A DNA stretch of 64,000 nt from Brasenia schreberi (Eukaryota > Streptophyta > Magnoliopsida > Nymphaeales > Cabombaceae). The notes under the pieces were generated by a model. It ran no database searches, was not told the DNA's origin, and saw only the letters and a list, made by a program, of their open reading frames with translations. Both the position numbers and the translations under genes were made by a program. Location: contig JAYKKT010000088.1 of NCBI GenBank assembly GCA_036023115.1, positions 5,727,001-5,791,000 on the forward strand. The letters are read 5' to 3'. This document shows, one piece after another, positions 1-15,100 of this stretch (within the stretch, counting starts at the first letter, position 1; each line of letters opens with the position of its first letter).

Positions 1-127
1 CAAAACGTGTTGCATTTTTGTAATTTACGCGAGTCAATCAGCGAAGCGCTTGACGTCGCCGTAAAATGGTCGTTACCGTAAAATATTCAATCGCCCATCT
101 TTCCCGCCTTCGCGAGCGAGCGAGAGA
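1..127 (+). promoter_or_regulatory. MSH4: Upstream flank and 5' UTR of MSH4 (partial)
   Basis: This is the short stretch before the MSH4 start codon. It is GC-richer than the introns downstream and has a purine-rich GAGCGAGCGAGAG run directly before the ATG. No convincing TATA box is visible, and most of the promoter lies left of the window. The role as promoter or 5' UTR is inferred from position only. Confidence 0.35.
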
Positions 128-3100
128 ATGGAAGAGGAAGGGCGAGAGAGATCGAGTCTCGTCGTCGGGCTCATAGAGAACAGAGCGAAAGAGGTAGGCG
201 ATCGTGATTTAATTTCTGTTAGCGTTGACATTGTTACTGCTATCGACTATCTGATTCCCTTTATTTGCATTCGTAAGTTCTAGAATCGCCATTCTCCGCT
301 GGATCTGCTTTGAATTCCCTTATAGATTTTTCTTGTCCCTGTGAGCAGGGCGCCGTTAATCGATCGGAAAGATATGTATTACTTTTGGCGTGCAGACTGC
401 TAGTTATCTGAAGACTTCCGTCGTGTTGATACTTACCGATATCTGTTTCAGTGTATAACTGCACGGTCAGCATAGAGTTCCTTCATTGAGAGTTTAAAGT
501 AGGTCTATATTGGAGTTCATCCTTTTCGTGTGGTTTATGAAGGTGGAAGGAGCAGTAATACATGATGGAAGTAGTACTCTCTCAAGACGTCGATTATATT
601 TATATCGAACGTCTTCTTCGGTTCTGAATAAATCATTCTGATGGTCTTCTTTCGTGCTTTACATGTAAATTTGTCATTATTGACGGGTTTGTTTGGAATC
701 CAAATAGAGCTGGTACACGAATTGAACGAACTGGCTTAGGTTGTTTGGCCTCATCTCTTTACTCATATGACGGGAACTAAAATAAATAGTGTGCTTATTT
801 ATGTGGCAACTATCTCTAAAATTGTCTAAAAGAAATGGCACTAGGCATTAGCCCACCTGGCGGGGCGCTCTACTTAGAAAATGAAGGTGGTGAGTTTGAA
901 TCCTAGGGTGTGCACACCTGGCTCTGACCCCTCGGTGTAACAAAAAAAAAAGACGAGAAAAAACGTGTCCGACATGAAGCAACATCAAAACCATCATATA
1001 CTGATAATCGCGTTTTCTATTCTATCACAAACTAACTATATTTATGCATTACACATTTGAAATATGTTAAGATGTTTATTCTTATCTTTATTTGAATTAT
1101 TCAAATGAGATATTGAGCATTTTCTGCTTTCAGTGCTTATGTGTCGTACGGTTAAAACTGACAGTTTTGTGATATTTTTCCAACAAGGTGTACTTCCTTT
1201 TCCTTTTGACTGCTATTTTGTCGAACTTATATTTTTTTCTCATTTGGATGCGAAACTCTTTGAGTATGTGTAGATTTTCATCTTCCAACATGTATCTTGT
1301 CATGTCTGCTTGATTCTTTTCCTAAATAGATGTTAAGCTTGTCCTTTTCTTATTTTGGTGGCACTGTCTTGAGAGCTTTAGGGTAGTGGCGATGTTGATA
1401 CCAGTTTTCAACGTTGAATTCTGCTACGTCATGATTTATGTTTTCCCTGGAGTGCTCTGACAGAAATCTCTGTTTTATGATACCCACGAGAGAGACACAA
1501 TCTCTGTGCCATTAAATCTGTATAGTTCGCATTTCGTGCTATTGCAATGAGTACTGATAAAATTTGCGCTACTTCTTTCACAAATATTAATATCTTGATA
1601 AACAGTTAAATCGTGTGGTTGGCACGTCTCTATAATCATGTTCAGTACTTACTGAAAAAAATGGGAAATTGGATCACTCGCTGGAGGTTACTGTTGCTAC
1701 ATATTGGTGATGTTACACTAGGTGCATTAGTCTTCCTGATCTTCTAGGTTACTGAGAATTTGTAAGAGAAATTAAGGTCCCAAGTTGTTGGTACCATCCA
1801 TGACAATGCATTAGTTAGATAAAGAAAAAAAAGAAGGAATTGTATCCCAGTCATGTAATCGGTATTGGATAATTATGTTTAGAGAACCTGTAAGAAGGTA
1901 TGAAAAAGTAGATTTTGAAAGTATTAAAAGAGATAGAGGATGACCACAAAAGTGTTGGAAAGAAACAATAAAGAATGATCTAACTTATTGTGAGTTAACT
2001 GCTAATATGACACATGATAGGGCTCTATGGAAACAAAGAATCCATGTAGCCGACCCCGTCTAGTATGGGAAAAGGCTTAGTTGTTGTTGTTTGTAGAAGT
2101 TTCTCTCTGAAGCATTAGAAAGAAATACATTTCATCGCTCATATTTTACATCCAGGTTGGATTAGCTGCCTTTGACTTGAGATCAGCTTCTTTGCATCTT
2201 TCCCAATATATAGAAACAAGCAGTTCATATCAGAATACGAGGACTCTTCTTCATTTTTATGATCCCACAGTAATCATTGTCCCACCAAACAAGCTTGCAG
2301 CTGATGGCATGGTTGGTGTTTCTGAACTAGTGGACAGGTTTTATTCATCTGCCTCTAAGGTGATGATATCCAGTTCTTCTCTAGTATTGAAAAGAATGCG
2401 AAAAGGCTGAAATGCCATCCAGTTCTCTAGACATAGCCGTATTATTTAAATGGCCTTGCATCTTTTCTTTTCCAGGTTGTAATGGCTCGTGGTTGCTTTG
2501 ATGATATCAAGGTTGTACACTCCTACATGTGCCACCTTTGATTTTCCTTTTCGTTGTTTCTATTGATCTGTTCACATTTTCTGTACCTGTTTATCATACA
2601 GGGTGCCGTGCTTACTAAAAGTTTGGCAGCTCGTGAACCCTCTGCACTTGGTCTTGATACATACTGCAAGCAATACTATCTTTGCTTAGGTGCTGTTGCA
2701 GCAACCATAAGATGGTACATTCTTGTTTTGGCTATATCATCTTGCAAAGCATGTAATTGACCTTTTCTCTTTTTGCAATATCTTGCAGTATATTTCACCT
2801 TTCCTCCTGCCTCTAGTGTCCAAAACTTAGTTGTGTTTCTTTCTTTCAGAGAAATAGAATAACGGATGCCTTATTTCATTTTCAAGTAGTTTATTTCTTT
2901 AGACAAAAAACGGGCAGGTTTCTGTTCCTATATTGGTGATTAAACTTTGAATATATGTAAAATCCAAAGCCTCCAATGGCGGTGCCTTATAATTTCAATG
3001 TGGTATGGAAGCAACCATTGACATAATTTTTCCTTTTGACATTAGCATGGCCTTTGGAAGTAAGCAGTTGTGTAAATTGTTATATTCTTCATTGGTTGGC

Positions 3101-6100
3101 TTCTAATATGTGCGTGTTAATGTATTCAAAGAATATCTGGACACTGCTAATTCTTAGCCTTTTCAGGGTAGAAGCAGAGAAAGGTGTAATTGTCACTAAC
3201 CATTCTCTGGTGGTATGATAACTGACTCAAATATTTGCTTTTCTGTTTGAGACAGACGATTTTTTGTCTACACTTGCTTTTTTGACCTCTTCATATGTTG
3301 CAATAGACACCATGTATATGATTCGTTTCACAGCAGTAGGATTACAAGATGATTTTTGATTTATTTTATTATAGGTTCTTCTCTTTTACCAAACTATAGT
3401 ATTTAACTTATTACTGAGAATTTGAGAACATCAATTCACGAAAGGGAGCATGATCCTTTCAGTTAATGCCAACTAACTTTCTGTTATGTCATGCTTTAAG
3501 AATAAAAATACTGCAAGAAACTAACAACTGCATGTTGTGAAAGAAAACCTAAATATCGATCATTAAGTTCAGATTCACTAGAATTTTTGCAGATACTTGT
3601 TTTGTATGACATGTGAAGTGATAACTGTAAGTCTCAAGCCCAATCAATTCTCAAATGCAGATGCTACTTAATCTGAATCGTTTGTGATGCTCACAGATAA
3701 CAAAATTAACTTTCAGACTGCAATCTTCCTAGTTCTGGAAAAGTGAAACTTGAACATCAAAGATTGAGTGCAGGGGGGCTTTGATCCCTCTGGCTCCTTT
3801 CAAGGTGCTCTGTTTTGTTTGTCCTCACTGTTGTAATTGCAAAGCCTTGATACATGTCAATTTCACATGCACAAGTTCCTGGCAAGAGGTAGTCAGAAAT
3901 CTATGCAATTTAGAAGAAGTGTGCAAGAGTGTACGTTCTTGTGGTACACAGCCTATGGGTTGTGTAAGTTCCAGAGAAGATGCATCGCGGTAAAAGGTAA
4001 TGTGTACAGAGTAACAAAACCCATAATCAAATCTATGCCTAGTCATAGGCCTGATCTCCGGTGACTTGCTCAAGGATCCACTTATCCTTACTAGGTCACC
4101 TAGTCAATAATAGGCTCTCTCTCTCTCTCCAATAGTTATTTTCACGTAAAAATGACAAGTGAATTGGTTCTTTTAGAACTCAAAAGTTGCTATATGATAT
4201 GAAAGAAGTAAAATATGCTCCATGATATGAAAGAAGAAAAATATGCTCCATTCAAGCCGCAAGTACTTTTGTGGAAATTGTTCTGCATTTGACTTAACTT
4301 TGATAGATAGTTGAAGAGTTGTGCAGTTTGTCCAGTACAAAGTTTTTTTCAATGAAGACGGAATTTAAAGCTGAAGAAACAAATGGTCATCCCCCAACTA
4401 ATTTCATATGGAGGAATTGACAGCAAGGTTTCACATTCTTTAATTTTTTAGGTCCAAACAAATAAAAAAGAAAGCAAAACCTTCTAGAGCTTCAAGAGAT
4501 ACATGATGTATCATGTAAGTGAGTGTTATCCGTATCGCAGGACTTCACGATACAATACAGCATGTTGTATCTCATGAGATAACTTATCGTTATGTATTGT
4601 GCGATACAACATGTATCACATGATATATGGCGTATCGCCTTTGTCATACGTATCATACGATATAGGCGATACGTCATGAACCTTTTATAAAGGTCTATTG
4701 GCTGAATAAAACCTCATGTTTTTGTGGGGTTTTGGGTTCCATCTGTGTCTTCCGACTACTCCAAAGTGACTTCTAGCTTGGGTGAGGTATCTCCAATGGT
4801 AAGGGTCTCCAACATTAACGATATAGTGGTTGTGGTATAACTTTCTTTTTGCTTTTTCTTCATGTATTTGGTATTTTTTTGTATTATTATTATTATTTTT
4901 TTTGAATGACGAAGTACGTGAATATCTTTTCATTGTATTTGTGAAGTGGGAGACACTCTATAATAGTCTATTTGAGTGTTTTGGTGGTTTATAAAATCAA
5001 GATTAGAGATTTATGAAGTGCTTTTATTTTTAAGTTTATTAAGATTGAAATAATAAATTAATATGGCAAGAAGAGGTGTTAGGGACTCTCAATCACGGTC
5101 TGATGATTTGGCATGGTAGTTGAAGAAAACATATTGAAAACAAATATGTTTTTTGTGAGAAGGTGATTAGTGGTAAAATTTTTCGTTTAAAATATCACCT
5201 AGCAGGGACTAGGAAAGAGGTTGCTCCTTGCGCGGGCAAAGTTAGGAGAGTGTTAGAAGCTATTAAATGACAATGTCTAAAGATGATTGAAAGTATAATT
5301 AAGAAGGCAAGAAAAAAAGATGTAGGGATGTTTCAGGAAGATGATGTTGGACTTGGTAGTGGTGGTGGTGGTGATAGTATCTCTTTTGATGCTAGGACAA
5401 AGATTGGTAGTAGTAGTTCTCAACTACCAATCAGATGAAAGAGGATTGTTGAAGAGGTTGTAAGTGATAGAAGAGGAAGGGCTAGAGGAAGATCTTATTC
5501 TGGCATACTAACATTTTTTCCTCGTAGTACTACACATGGTGCTCAACCTTTAATTTGTGCTGCTATTGCTTTAGAACAGTTGCATGAACATACAAACCTT
5601 GCAGTGGGGAGATAGTTTTATAATGTATGCATTTCATTTATTACAGAAAAGTCTTTTTATTTTCAGGTAATGACAGACACCATTGCTAACATTGGTCTAG
5701 GGTATAAGATGTCATCTTATCAAAAGTTGAGAGAAAAACTATTAGATAAGATTGTCCTTCAAGTCTAATAATATTATTCGACTTTGAGAGAGTCATGCAA
5801 GGAGACTGGATGCACTATCATGGCAGATAGATGAACAAATCGGTGATGAAGGACTTTGTTAACTTACTTATCTATTATCCTAAAGGCTTATGTTCTTGAA
5901 ATCCCTAGACATGTCACAAGAATAGTATATTGTAGAGGTTCTGAGACAAGAATTTGATAAGGCGATATTAGAGGTTGGGCTTGAGAATGTAGTCCAATTA
6001 ATTACAAATAATAAAGCTAACTATAAAGAGTTAGTTGATACTTATGAGACTTTTTATTGGACACCATGTGTATCCCATTATCTAGATCTGATCTTGAAGG

Positions 6101-9100
6101 ATATTGTAATAAAGAAACAACAACAACAACTAAGCCTTTTCCCATACTAGACGGGGTTGGCTACATGAATTCTTTGTTTCCACGGATCCCTATTGTGTGC
6201 CATGTTAGCAGTTAACTCACAATAAGCTAGATCATTCTTTATTGTTTCTTTCCAACACTTTTGTGTTGTCCTCTGCCTCTTTTAATAGTTTCCAAATTTA
6301 GTTGTTCATATCTTCTTTCTATATGTCCAAACCATCTTCAACGATATTCTCTCATTTTATCCTCTATTGGTGTCACTCCTAATTTGTTTCTAATAACCTC
6401 ATTATGTATGCGGTCTTTTCTTATATGACTACTCATCCATCTCAACATCTTCATTTCTGTCACAGACATCTTTTGTACATGTTGATGATTAACTGTCCAA
6501 TACTCAGAACCATAAAACATGGTAGGACTAATTGCTGCTCTATAATATTTACCTTTTAACTTTAATAGTATCTTATTATTACAAAGAATGCCTGATGCTC
6601 ATCTCCATTTTAATCAACCAACATTAATTCTATGCGTAACATCTCCATCAATTCTTCCATCACTCTGAAAAATTGACCCTCGGTATTTAAAACTTTCTTT
6701 TTGGGGGATGCAATGTGTGCCAATTTTAATTTCTATGTCCTCTGAAGTAACCAAATGATCAAACTTACATTTCATATATTTTGTCTTTGTTCTACTAAGT
6801 CGGAGGCCTTTGCTTTCTAATGTTTCTCTCTATAATTCTAATTTTCTATAAACTTTTTCCTTAGACTCCTCCAGTAACACAATGCCATCTGTAAATAACA
6901 TACACCAAGGTACTTCATCTTGAATATGTTTTGTTAACTCATCCATCACCATTATAAATAAGTATGGACTTAAAGTTGATTCTTGATGTAACCCAATATT
7001 AACTTCAAAGAAGTTTGTCATTCATTCATGAGTCCTCACACGTATTTTTCCACCATCATACATGTTTCTTATAATGTTAATGTATGTCAATGGGATACCT
7101 CTTTTTTCCAAAGTTCTTCAAAGAACCTCCCTCGGTACCCTATCATAAGCTTTTTCTAGATTAATAAATATCATGTGAAGGACTTTTTTTTTTTGCTCTA
7201 AAATGTTGCATAAGACATCTCAAAAGGTGAATCACTTCAACAGTAGATCTGCCTGGCATGAATCCAAATTGGTTCTCTATTGTACTTGATACTTGTCTTA
7301 ACCTATGTTCGATAATTCTTGTTCATAGTATGACTCATTAACTTGATACCTTGATAATTCACACAATTCTGAATGTCTCTCTTGTTCTTATATATGGGTA
7401 TAAGTGTACTCGCTCTCCATTCCTCGGGCATCTTTTGGTTTCTCCATATTTCATTAAATAGTCTTGTGAGCCCAGTGATTCCTATTTCTCCTAGTATTTT
7501 CCAAACTTCTATAGAAATATTATCTGGTCCTACTGATTTACCACCCTTCATATGCTTAAGAGCCTCTTTGACTTCATTCTTTTGAATACGTCTTTAGAAA
7601 TTATGGTTTATATACTTTTCTGATTTGGCTAACTCTCCTAAGCTAATACTAACAACTTTATTTTCATCAAAAAGCTTATAAAAATAGTTTTTCCATCTAT
7701 TTCTTATATCATCATTTGCCACTAGAATTTTTTCATCCTCGTCCTTGAAGCATATAACATAATTAAGATCTTTAATTTTCTTATCTCTATCCCTAGCTAT
7801 CCTAAAAATATCTCTTTCACCCTCTTTTAAGTTAAGTTTTTTATATAAATCCTCTCAAATTTTAGCTTTTGCTTAACTCACGGCCTTTTTCGCTTTCTTC
7901 TTTGCTTTCTTATAAGCCTTTAAAGTTTCACAAGTTTTCTTAGCATAATGTAATTTGTAACATGCCCTCTTTGCCTTGATTTTATTTTACACTACTTCAC
8001 TCCACCACCAAGCTTTTTTTGTGGCGGTACACCTCCCTTAGATACACCTAACACATCTTTCGCCACTTTCTTAATATGTATAGCCATATTGTTCCACATA
8101 TCACAGGGTGTACCAACATAATTCCAAACATCTCCTTGAAGGACTTTTTGTTTAAATATATCTTTTCTCACTTTTGAGGTTCCACCATTTAGTTTAAATA
8201 GCTCGATGCACTTTTTTCTTCTTTGTCTATTTTTTTATTTATAAATCCATAACTAAAAGTCGATGTTGGGTGGTTAAGCTTTCTCCTGGAATTACCTTGC
8301 AATCTTTACAACACGCTCTATCTTTTTTTTATAAATAAACTAATCAATTTTGTGTTTGTGATAAGCCACTCTTATAAGTAATTAAATGTTCATCTCATTT
8401 TTTGAAGATTATATTGACTATAAAGAGATCAAATGCCATAGCAAAATTTAAAATCTCCCTACCTTCCTCATTTATATCCCCAAAACCAAAGTTTTCATAA
8501 ATACCTTGATATCCTAATGCCTCTTAACTGACATGTCCATTTAAGTCTCCTCCTAAACAAATCATCTCCCTTTGTGGAATCTTTTGAATCACCTTATCTA
8601 ACTCTTCCCACAAAGTTGCCTTTATACTATCTTCTAGTCCTACTTAGGGTGCGTAAGCACAAACTATATTCAAAATCTCTGCTCCTAACACTAATTTCAA
8701 CGTCATAATTCGTTCACCATATCGTTGTATGTCTACTACACTATCCTTTAAATCTTTATTTATGATAATATTAACTCCGTTTCGAGCCTTTTCTTTACCT
8801 AAGTACCATAATTTAAAACTTGTATCCTCTATCTCCTTTACTTTTTCTCCAACCCATTTTGTTTCTTATAAACATAGAATATGAATCTTTCTCCGAATCA
8901 TAGTATCTACCACCTCCATTAGCTTACCGGATAATGTTCCAATATTCCAAGAACCAATACGAATCTTATTATCTAGGACTAGCTTCCTTACCCCCCACAT
9001 CCGTCCATATTCAAAATGCGGAGACCCTCTCTGAAAATTATTTACTATATTTGGGTAGCAATGTAGCGGGACTAACTTCTTTACCCACACTTGTCCATGA

Positions 9101-12100
9101 CGTGAGAACCCTCTCTACAATTTATTCACTACATTCGGATGAAAATGTAGTGGCATTTGCTTACTTATCACTGCATTCGGGCTCTACAGCGCATCGCTAG
9201 GCGAGAATGCCCCAAAGCAATGCTCATAATTTTTGTAATCCATGTTATAAAAATCCGATGAAGTTTTATGATGGTTGTCGGAAGTCTAACACAACCATCC
9301 TCCTTTATCCAGACTTGGGACCGGCAATGCAAGGTTGATCCCTTAGATGGGCAGAGTTATTGTAATAAAGCAATACAACAATAAAACACCTTTAAGTGCT
9401 TCCTTGAGGTCTAACAAAATCTCTTATCATATCGACAAGCAATCACCCACACAAGTGAACCAAGCAACTAATAAAGAATAAAATCTTTATTGAATAACTC
9501 AAGACAAATCATACAAGCCTAGCCACACATGCTTACTTTACAATACATCACTTAAGGTGCTTATATTAGGGAGTAAAGAGACATTGGCCAGCATCCACCA
9601 AATAAATTGGTCCCTACCAGCTGACTTGGGCTAGGTTATGGCCCTAGTCCTTCTTGACACCCCCCTCAAACTAACAAGGTGGCAACTGGCAATTTGCTAA
9701 TCAGTCCTTGAAAGTTGAAACCATGGAGCTAGAAGGGATTTAGTGAAAATATCAGCAAGTTGATACTCGGTATGAACATATTGAAGATCTGAGTGTCATT
9801 GCAGATATTCTTTACGAACATAGTGGCAATCCATCTCTATATGCTTTGTGCATTCATTGTTGTGGGCAATGTATATTGCACTCTTGTTATCACAGTACAT
9901 CTGAGGTGGAGACTCCAATTTTACATGTAGGCCGCCTAAGAGTTGTCCAAGTCATGTCAATTCTATTGTAGTAGTAACCATCGCTTTATTTTGCTTCTCT
10001 ATATGAGAGTGACACCTTCGATTGTTTCTTGTACTTTCATGAAATGAGGGAGTCACCTAAGAACACACAAAAACCTATTGTGAAATGTTTGTCATTGACA
10101 TCACCTCCCAATCAACATTAGTATAAGCAAATAATTTTAAAGAAGATGAAGAAGGTAAGAGAACTCCCTTTTCCGTAGTATTTTTGATATATCTAACTAT
10201 TCTCATAACAACACTCATATGAACCATAGTGGGTGCACGTTGAAATTGACTTATTATGAACCACATGCAAACTATCAAGTTGAGTAATAGTAAAATAAGT
10301 CAGGGCTCCAACCATTTATCGATATGGAGTAGGATCTGGTAGTGGCTCTCCATCTCCAAGTCTCATTTTTTAATTGATTACCTCTAGAGTTATTTCTTGT
10401 TATTTCTTGTTATCTCGATACCAAGAAAATAATGCAACGAACCAAGATCCTTCGTATCAAACTCTTTATTTAGATTTTGTTTAATACAATGAATACATGT
10501 ATCATCATCCCCTGTAATAATAATATCATTGACATATAACAAAAGTATCACAATCCTTGCAATAGTTTTCCTTATAAATAGTGCAATGCCTGTATAGCAT
10601 GTAATAAATCCATGTTTAGTCATGAACTCACTTACTTTGTCAAACCATGCCTTAAGTGCTTGTTTTAGTCCATATAGAGCTTTTTTAAGTCGAAGAACTT
10701 GGTTGTTAAGAATGTTAAGACCGGGTAGGGGTTCCATATAGACTTCTTCTTTTAGAAATCCATTCAAAAAGGCATTTTTAGCATCCATTTGAAATATGTT
10801 CTAATTTTTAAGAGCACTAATAGCAATAAGGGTTCTTATTGTAGTGATTCTTGCTACGGGAGCAAATCTTTCTTCGTAATCTATTTTATATTCTTGTGCA
10901 TATCCTTTTGCAACTAATCGAACTTTATATCTTTCTAATTTGCCATCACTTTTTGTTTTAATTTTATATACTCTACATCCTATAGTTTTTTTTTCTTTCG
11001 GTCGGTCAACTAATTTCCAAGTTTATGCTTTACTCAAGACACATAATTCTTCATTAATAACATCAATCCAATGGTGAGAGGTTTGGGCTTCCTTAAAGGT
11101 TTTAGGTTCTTTAAGGATGGACAAGGTAGTCAGTAGAACTCCATATGCTGGTGAAAATGTGTGATATGAGACAAATCTTTTGAGAGGTCCTGATTCTCTA
11201 GTTGATCTTCTTAGAGGAGTTTCTAAGGTTTGTCATGTGTAATACCTGTCAAATGGTGCAATCTTGTTTCTAGAATATTGAAGTTCATCATTCTAAATCT
11301 CTCCATCCCCTTCATGTTCCTCGTTATCTAATATATCAATCATAAAAGAAGATCTAGAGTTATCTCAAATTCAGTAGTATCATTGCTATTGTAAGATTCT
11401 TTTTCATGAAATTGAACATTTCTAGATAAATAAAGTTTGTCATTTTTTTTATCATAACACTTATATCCCTTCTTATTTATACCATATCGTAAGAAAACAC
11501 ACTCAATAGCACGAGAAGACTTATTTATACCATATCCTAGAAAAACACACTCAATAGCACGAGGAAAGAGTTTATCATTTATGTTATTAAAGACAAAATT
11601 TACATCCAAAACCTCCTAGATAGGAGTAGTTAAGGGAAATTTTTAATAGTTTTTTAATGGATGAAGTATTATGTAACACAGACAAAGGCATTCTATTTGT
11701 AAGATATACAATTGTCATAACAGCTTCAGCCCATAGATTTTTAGGGACATTACTAGATATTAATAAGGTTCTAGCAATCCTAACTATATGTCTATGCTTA
11801 CGTTCTGCAATTCCATTTTGTTGAGGGGTTCTAGTACATAATGTTTAATGAAGAATTCCATTCCTTTCAAAATAGTTTTCAAATTCTTTGGAAGTAAACA
11901 CACCACCATAATGAGACCTGAATAGTTTGACATTAGAGTCAAATTGGTTTTTAACCATGTTATGAAAAATTACAAAGTTTTTAAATACCTCAGATTTGGC
12001 TTTCAACAAATACATCCATGTATATCTTGTAAAATCAACAACAATAATTAAGCCTTTTCTCATACTAGACGGGATTGGATACATGGATTCTTTGTTTCCA

Positions 12101-15100
12101 CAGAGCCCTATCATGTACCATGTTAGCAATTAACTCACAATAAGCTAGATCATTCTTTATTGTTTCTTTTCAATACTTTTGTGGTCGTCCTCTACCTCTT
12201 TTAATACTTTCAAAATCTAGTTTTTCATACATTCTTAAAGGTTATTCTTTTGATCTTCTTTCTATATGTCCAAACCATCTTAAACGATATTCTCTCATTT
12301 TATCCTCTATTGGTGTCACTCCTAATTTGTTTCTAATAACCTCATTATGTATGCGGTCTTTTCTTTTATGACTACTCATCCATCTCAACATCTTCATTTC
12401 TGGAGAGCCAAGATCTTACGAGAGCATCTTTTTTTAACCACCTTTCATAATCTAGATCATTTTTATACAGGCGTACTTGTGTTTTTATGACGAATATTAG
12501 TTTTTCTCTTGATTTGAGACCAATTTTATTGATCTTATTAATTCTCTATAGTTTTTCTATTTAATTTGATGTTCGTAATCTAGTATGGTTCTATTTTTAA
12601 ATCAATCATACCTGTTGAGTTCAAAAACTCTTCCTTGTGCTTTCCTTCCATGATTTCTGGTCTTCCGCAGCAACCTACATGATTCATATTTCAAGATTTC
12701 TAGTAGTACCATGTATGGTTGGTGCAACTCTCTTTATGTGCATTGAAACACAATTAATTTTCTGCATAATTGTTCCACCGGTCATGATTTCGCAACCACC
12801 CTGTATGTGCCACCACCAACCGTTGATTACTTGATGGGATGCTCTACTTGACTCTGATACCACTCTGATTTTAGAGTAATCAAGGAGATTTAATTGAAAG
12901 AAATCAATGAAGATGAAATCAGCACTCACTGTCTCTCTAAGGAGCCGCCACCCTCTTTTTTCTTTTTATTCTCTTTCTTTTTTACTTAGATTACACAGCT
13001 GATAGGGTTTTCCTTTATAAACAGAATTACAAGATGGTATATTACCAAACTGCCATTAATGAAATTAATTTAAAAGTACCTTTAAAAATAAACACTAAAG
13101 ACACTCTAATAGACACTAAGAACCCTGTATTTCTCCAAGATGCTCAAGAGCACCCTATCATTAGTTGGTGTATGCACATATCTATACGTGTTTCAGTTCT
13201 TAATCATTTCATTTTTTTGACATATCAACCTTTTATTCGTGACATTATAATCCAATGTGGTAATACTAAAAGGTAGGAATCAGCTTGCTTTCTAGATATC
13301 TCTTTTCACCATATTTGTTGGTTAACTTTATTCACATGTTGCTATCCTTTTACTTCTGTTTGCTTCTTGGAGAGAATTCTCCAGTGGTGTTTGACATGAA
13401 GTATATGTGGCCGATGGATAACATTCATTTCTATACTATGCTTCTAGTTTCAGAATACACTACTTCATTAAGTTTTCTCAGTACGAACTCTTTTGGTCAC
13501 TTTCTCAGATCCTTGGAGCAGCTATAAAGTTGGTATCAAACACTAGTAGTTTAGTTTTATAATACACCTGACTGTGTATCTTCCCTGATTTGTTCACTGG
13601 GTTCATGGACCATGGTGATTGAATTTTTTGGCCTCTCTTCTTTTCCTTGCTTCTAGAATTTCTGTGGTGATTTTCAGGTAACTTTCAATGGTTCTTCAGA
13701 CCATATGAATATCGATGCCACAAGGTATTCTTTTGCTTATAGGCGTCATTGATGCTATAGGAATGTTCATCAGTATTCAGTTGCTACTACTTGCAATTTC
13801 TTTTAATACTTGAAGAGTGCTCTCAGATCTTTTTGATACTTACATAGTTTGGTCAATCTTTTCACACGTTTGTGATGTTGTCTCCTCCCCTTTTATGCCG
13901 TAGTTTTAGTTTTTCTAAAATGATGGAACATATTCATTATTTACAAATTAGATCATTGCATACGTCTATATGTTTCAATATCAAACTATATCCTTGTTGA
14001 TTTCAGACTTCTGATATGCTTATTCAGTCTCCAAGTTGTCATATTAGGTTAATTTATGTGGTGTTCCATACTGGGTTTTGCATTGCAACTGCAATGGAAA
14101 AGTATTTCGTGGATATATGCTTTTTAATTGCCTTTCTATGTTTATAGGTTGTTAATTCATTTTATTTGTGCTGCAACTTTTGTGGTACATGTTTCTCGTG
14201 TTAACCTCTTCCAGTTTGAAATGCTTAGTGTGCAGAACCTGGAGATTATTGAGCCACTTGATTCTGCTCCAGGATGTGGGAGTAAAAAGAAGAGAAGTCT
14301 CTTTCATTTGCTGAAGACAACAAAAACAATTGGCGGGTAATCCCACATTTATATAGAACTTTTGTATCATCTTCTTGTGTCGTTGTAATGGCCTGTTTTT
14401 ACAGGACAAGGCTTCTGAGGGCTAATCTATTGCAACCATTGAAGGACATAGAGACCATCAATGCGCGTCTAGATTGTCTGGTTAGTCTTCTAATTGTATG
14501 AAAATGTGACAATGATTTACATTTTAGTGGGAACAATTTATCTCCTTCTCTGTATTCAATTTATAAATCTCAATTTTTGCACCATAATCTTTGTCATAAT
14601 TGAAGAAAGTTTTCTTTGAATTTACTTTTATATTCCATCTTCTGCTAATTTGACATGGGGAACCACTCTAGTTGGTGTAAGTAGTTTTCTTCTAGGGTGA
14701 TGCGAACAAGTCAGGTGTTTAAAATCAAGAAAATATTATTTGAGATAAAAGTATTCTTTAGTTATTTTTCATATAAGAGTACTTCTTAGGTGAGCATGTT
14801 AGTAAGCTGGTAGCACTTTTTTGCATGAATTACTGCTCTTTAAATTATGTTGTTTAAAGATAAGAATGATAATGGAAACAAAGTGATAACTTGCTTCCTT
14901 TTCTTACTCTTATTTATCTTCTGTCTTCTAAGATATAAAACAAGGAGAAGATCACACACAGAGTCCTTTTCAGATATCTATTTATAGCTTGCTTACCTGC
15001 AAAGGCACTGTAAGAAAAGGTAGTGAATGGTTGAAAAAAAGCATAAGAATGTGGAAGTGAAAGGAGTTTCTAGGAGACTCAATGACGGGCTAGCTGGATG

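Larger units (their letters stand above)
194..2155 (+). other. MSH4 intron 1
   Basis: A 1962-bp AT-rich intron between the 22-codon first exon and exon 2. It holds one tRNA-derived SINE (about 835-952) and the 3' tail of an RTE LINE (about 1884-2090), both in the sense direction. I recognise nothing else in it. Confidence 0.85.

Noticed and set aside
7373..7585. Plus-strand ORF in MSH4 intron 5, repeated at 50564-50776
   Set aside because: Both are shadows of the RTE reverse transcriptase on the minus strand. Similarity between them comes from the LINE family.
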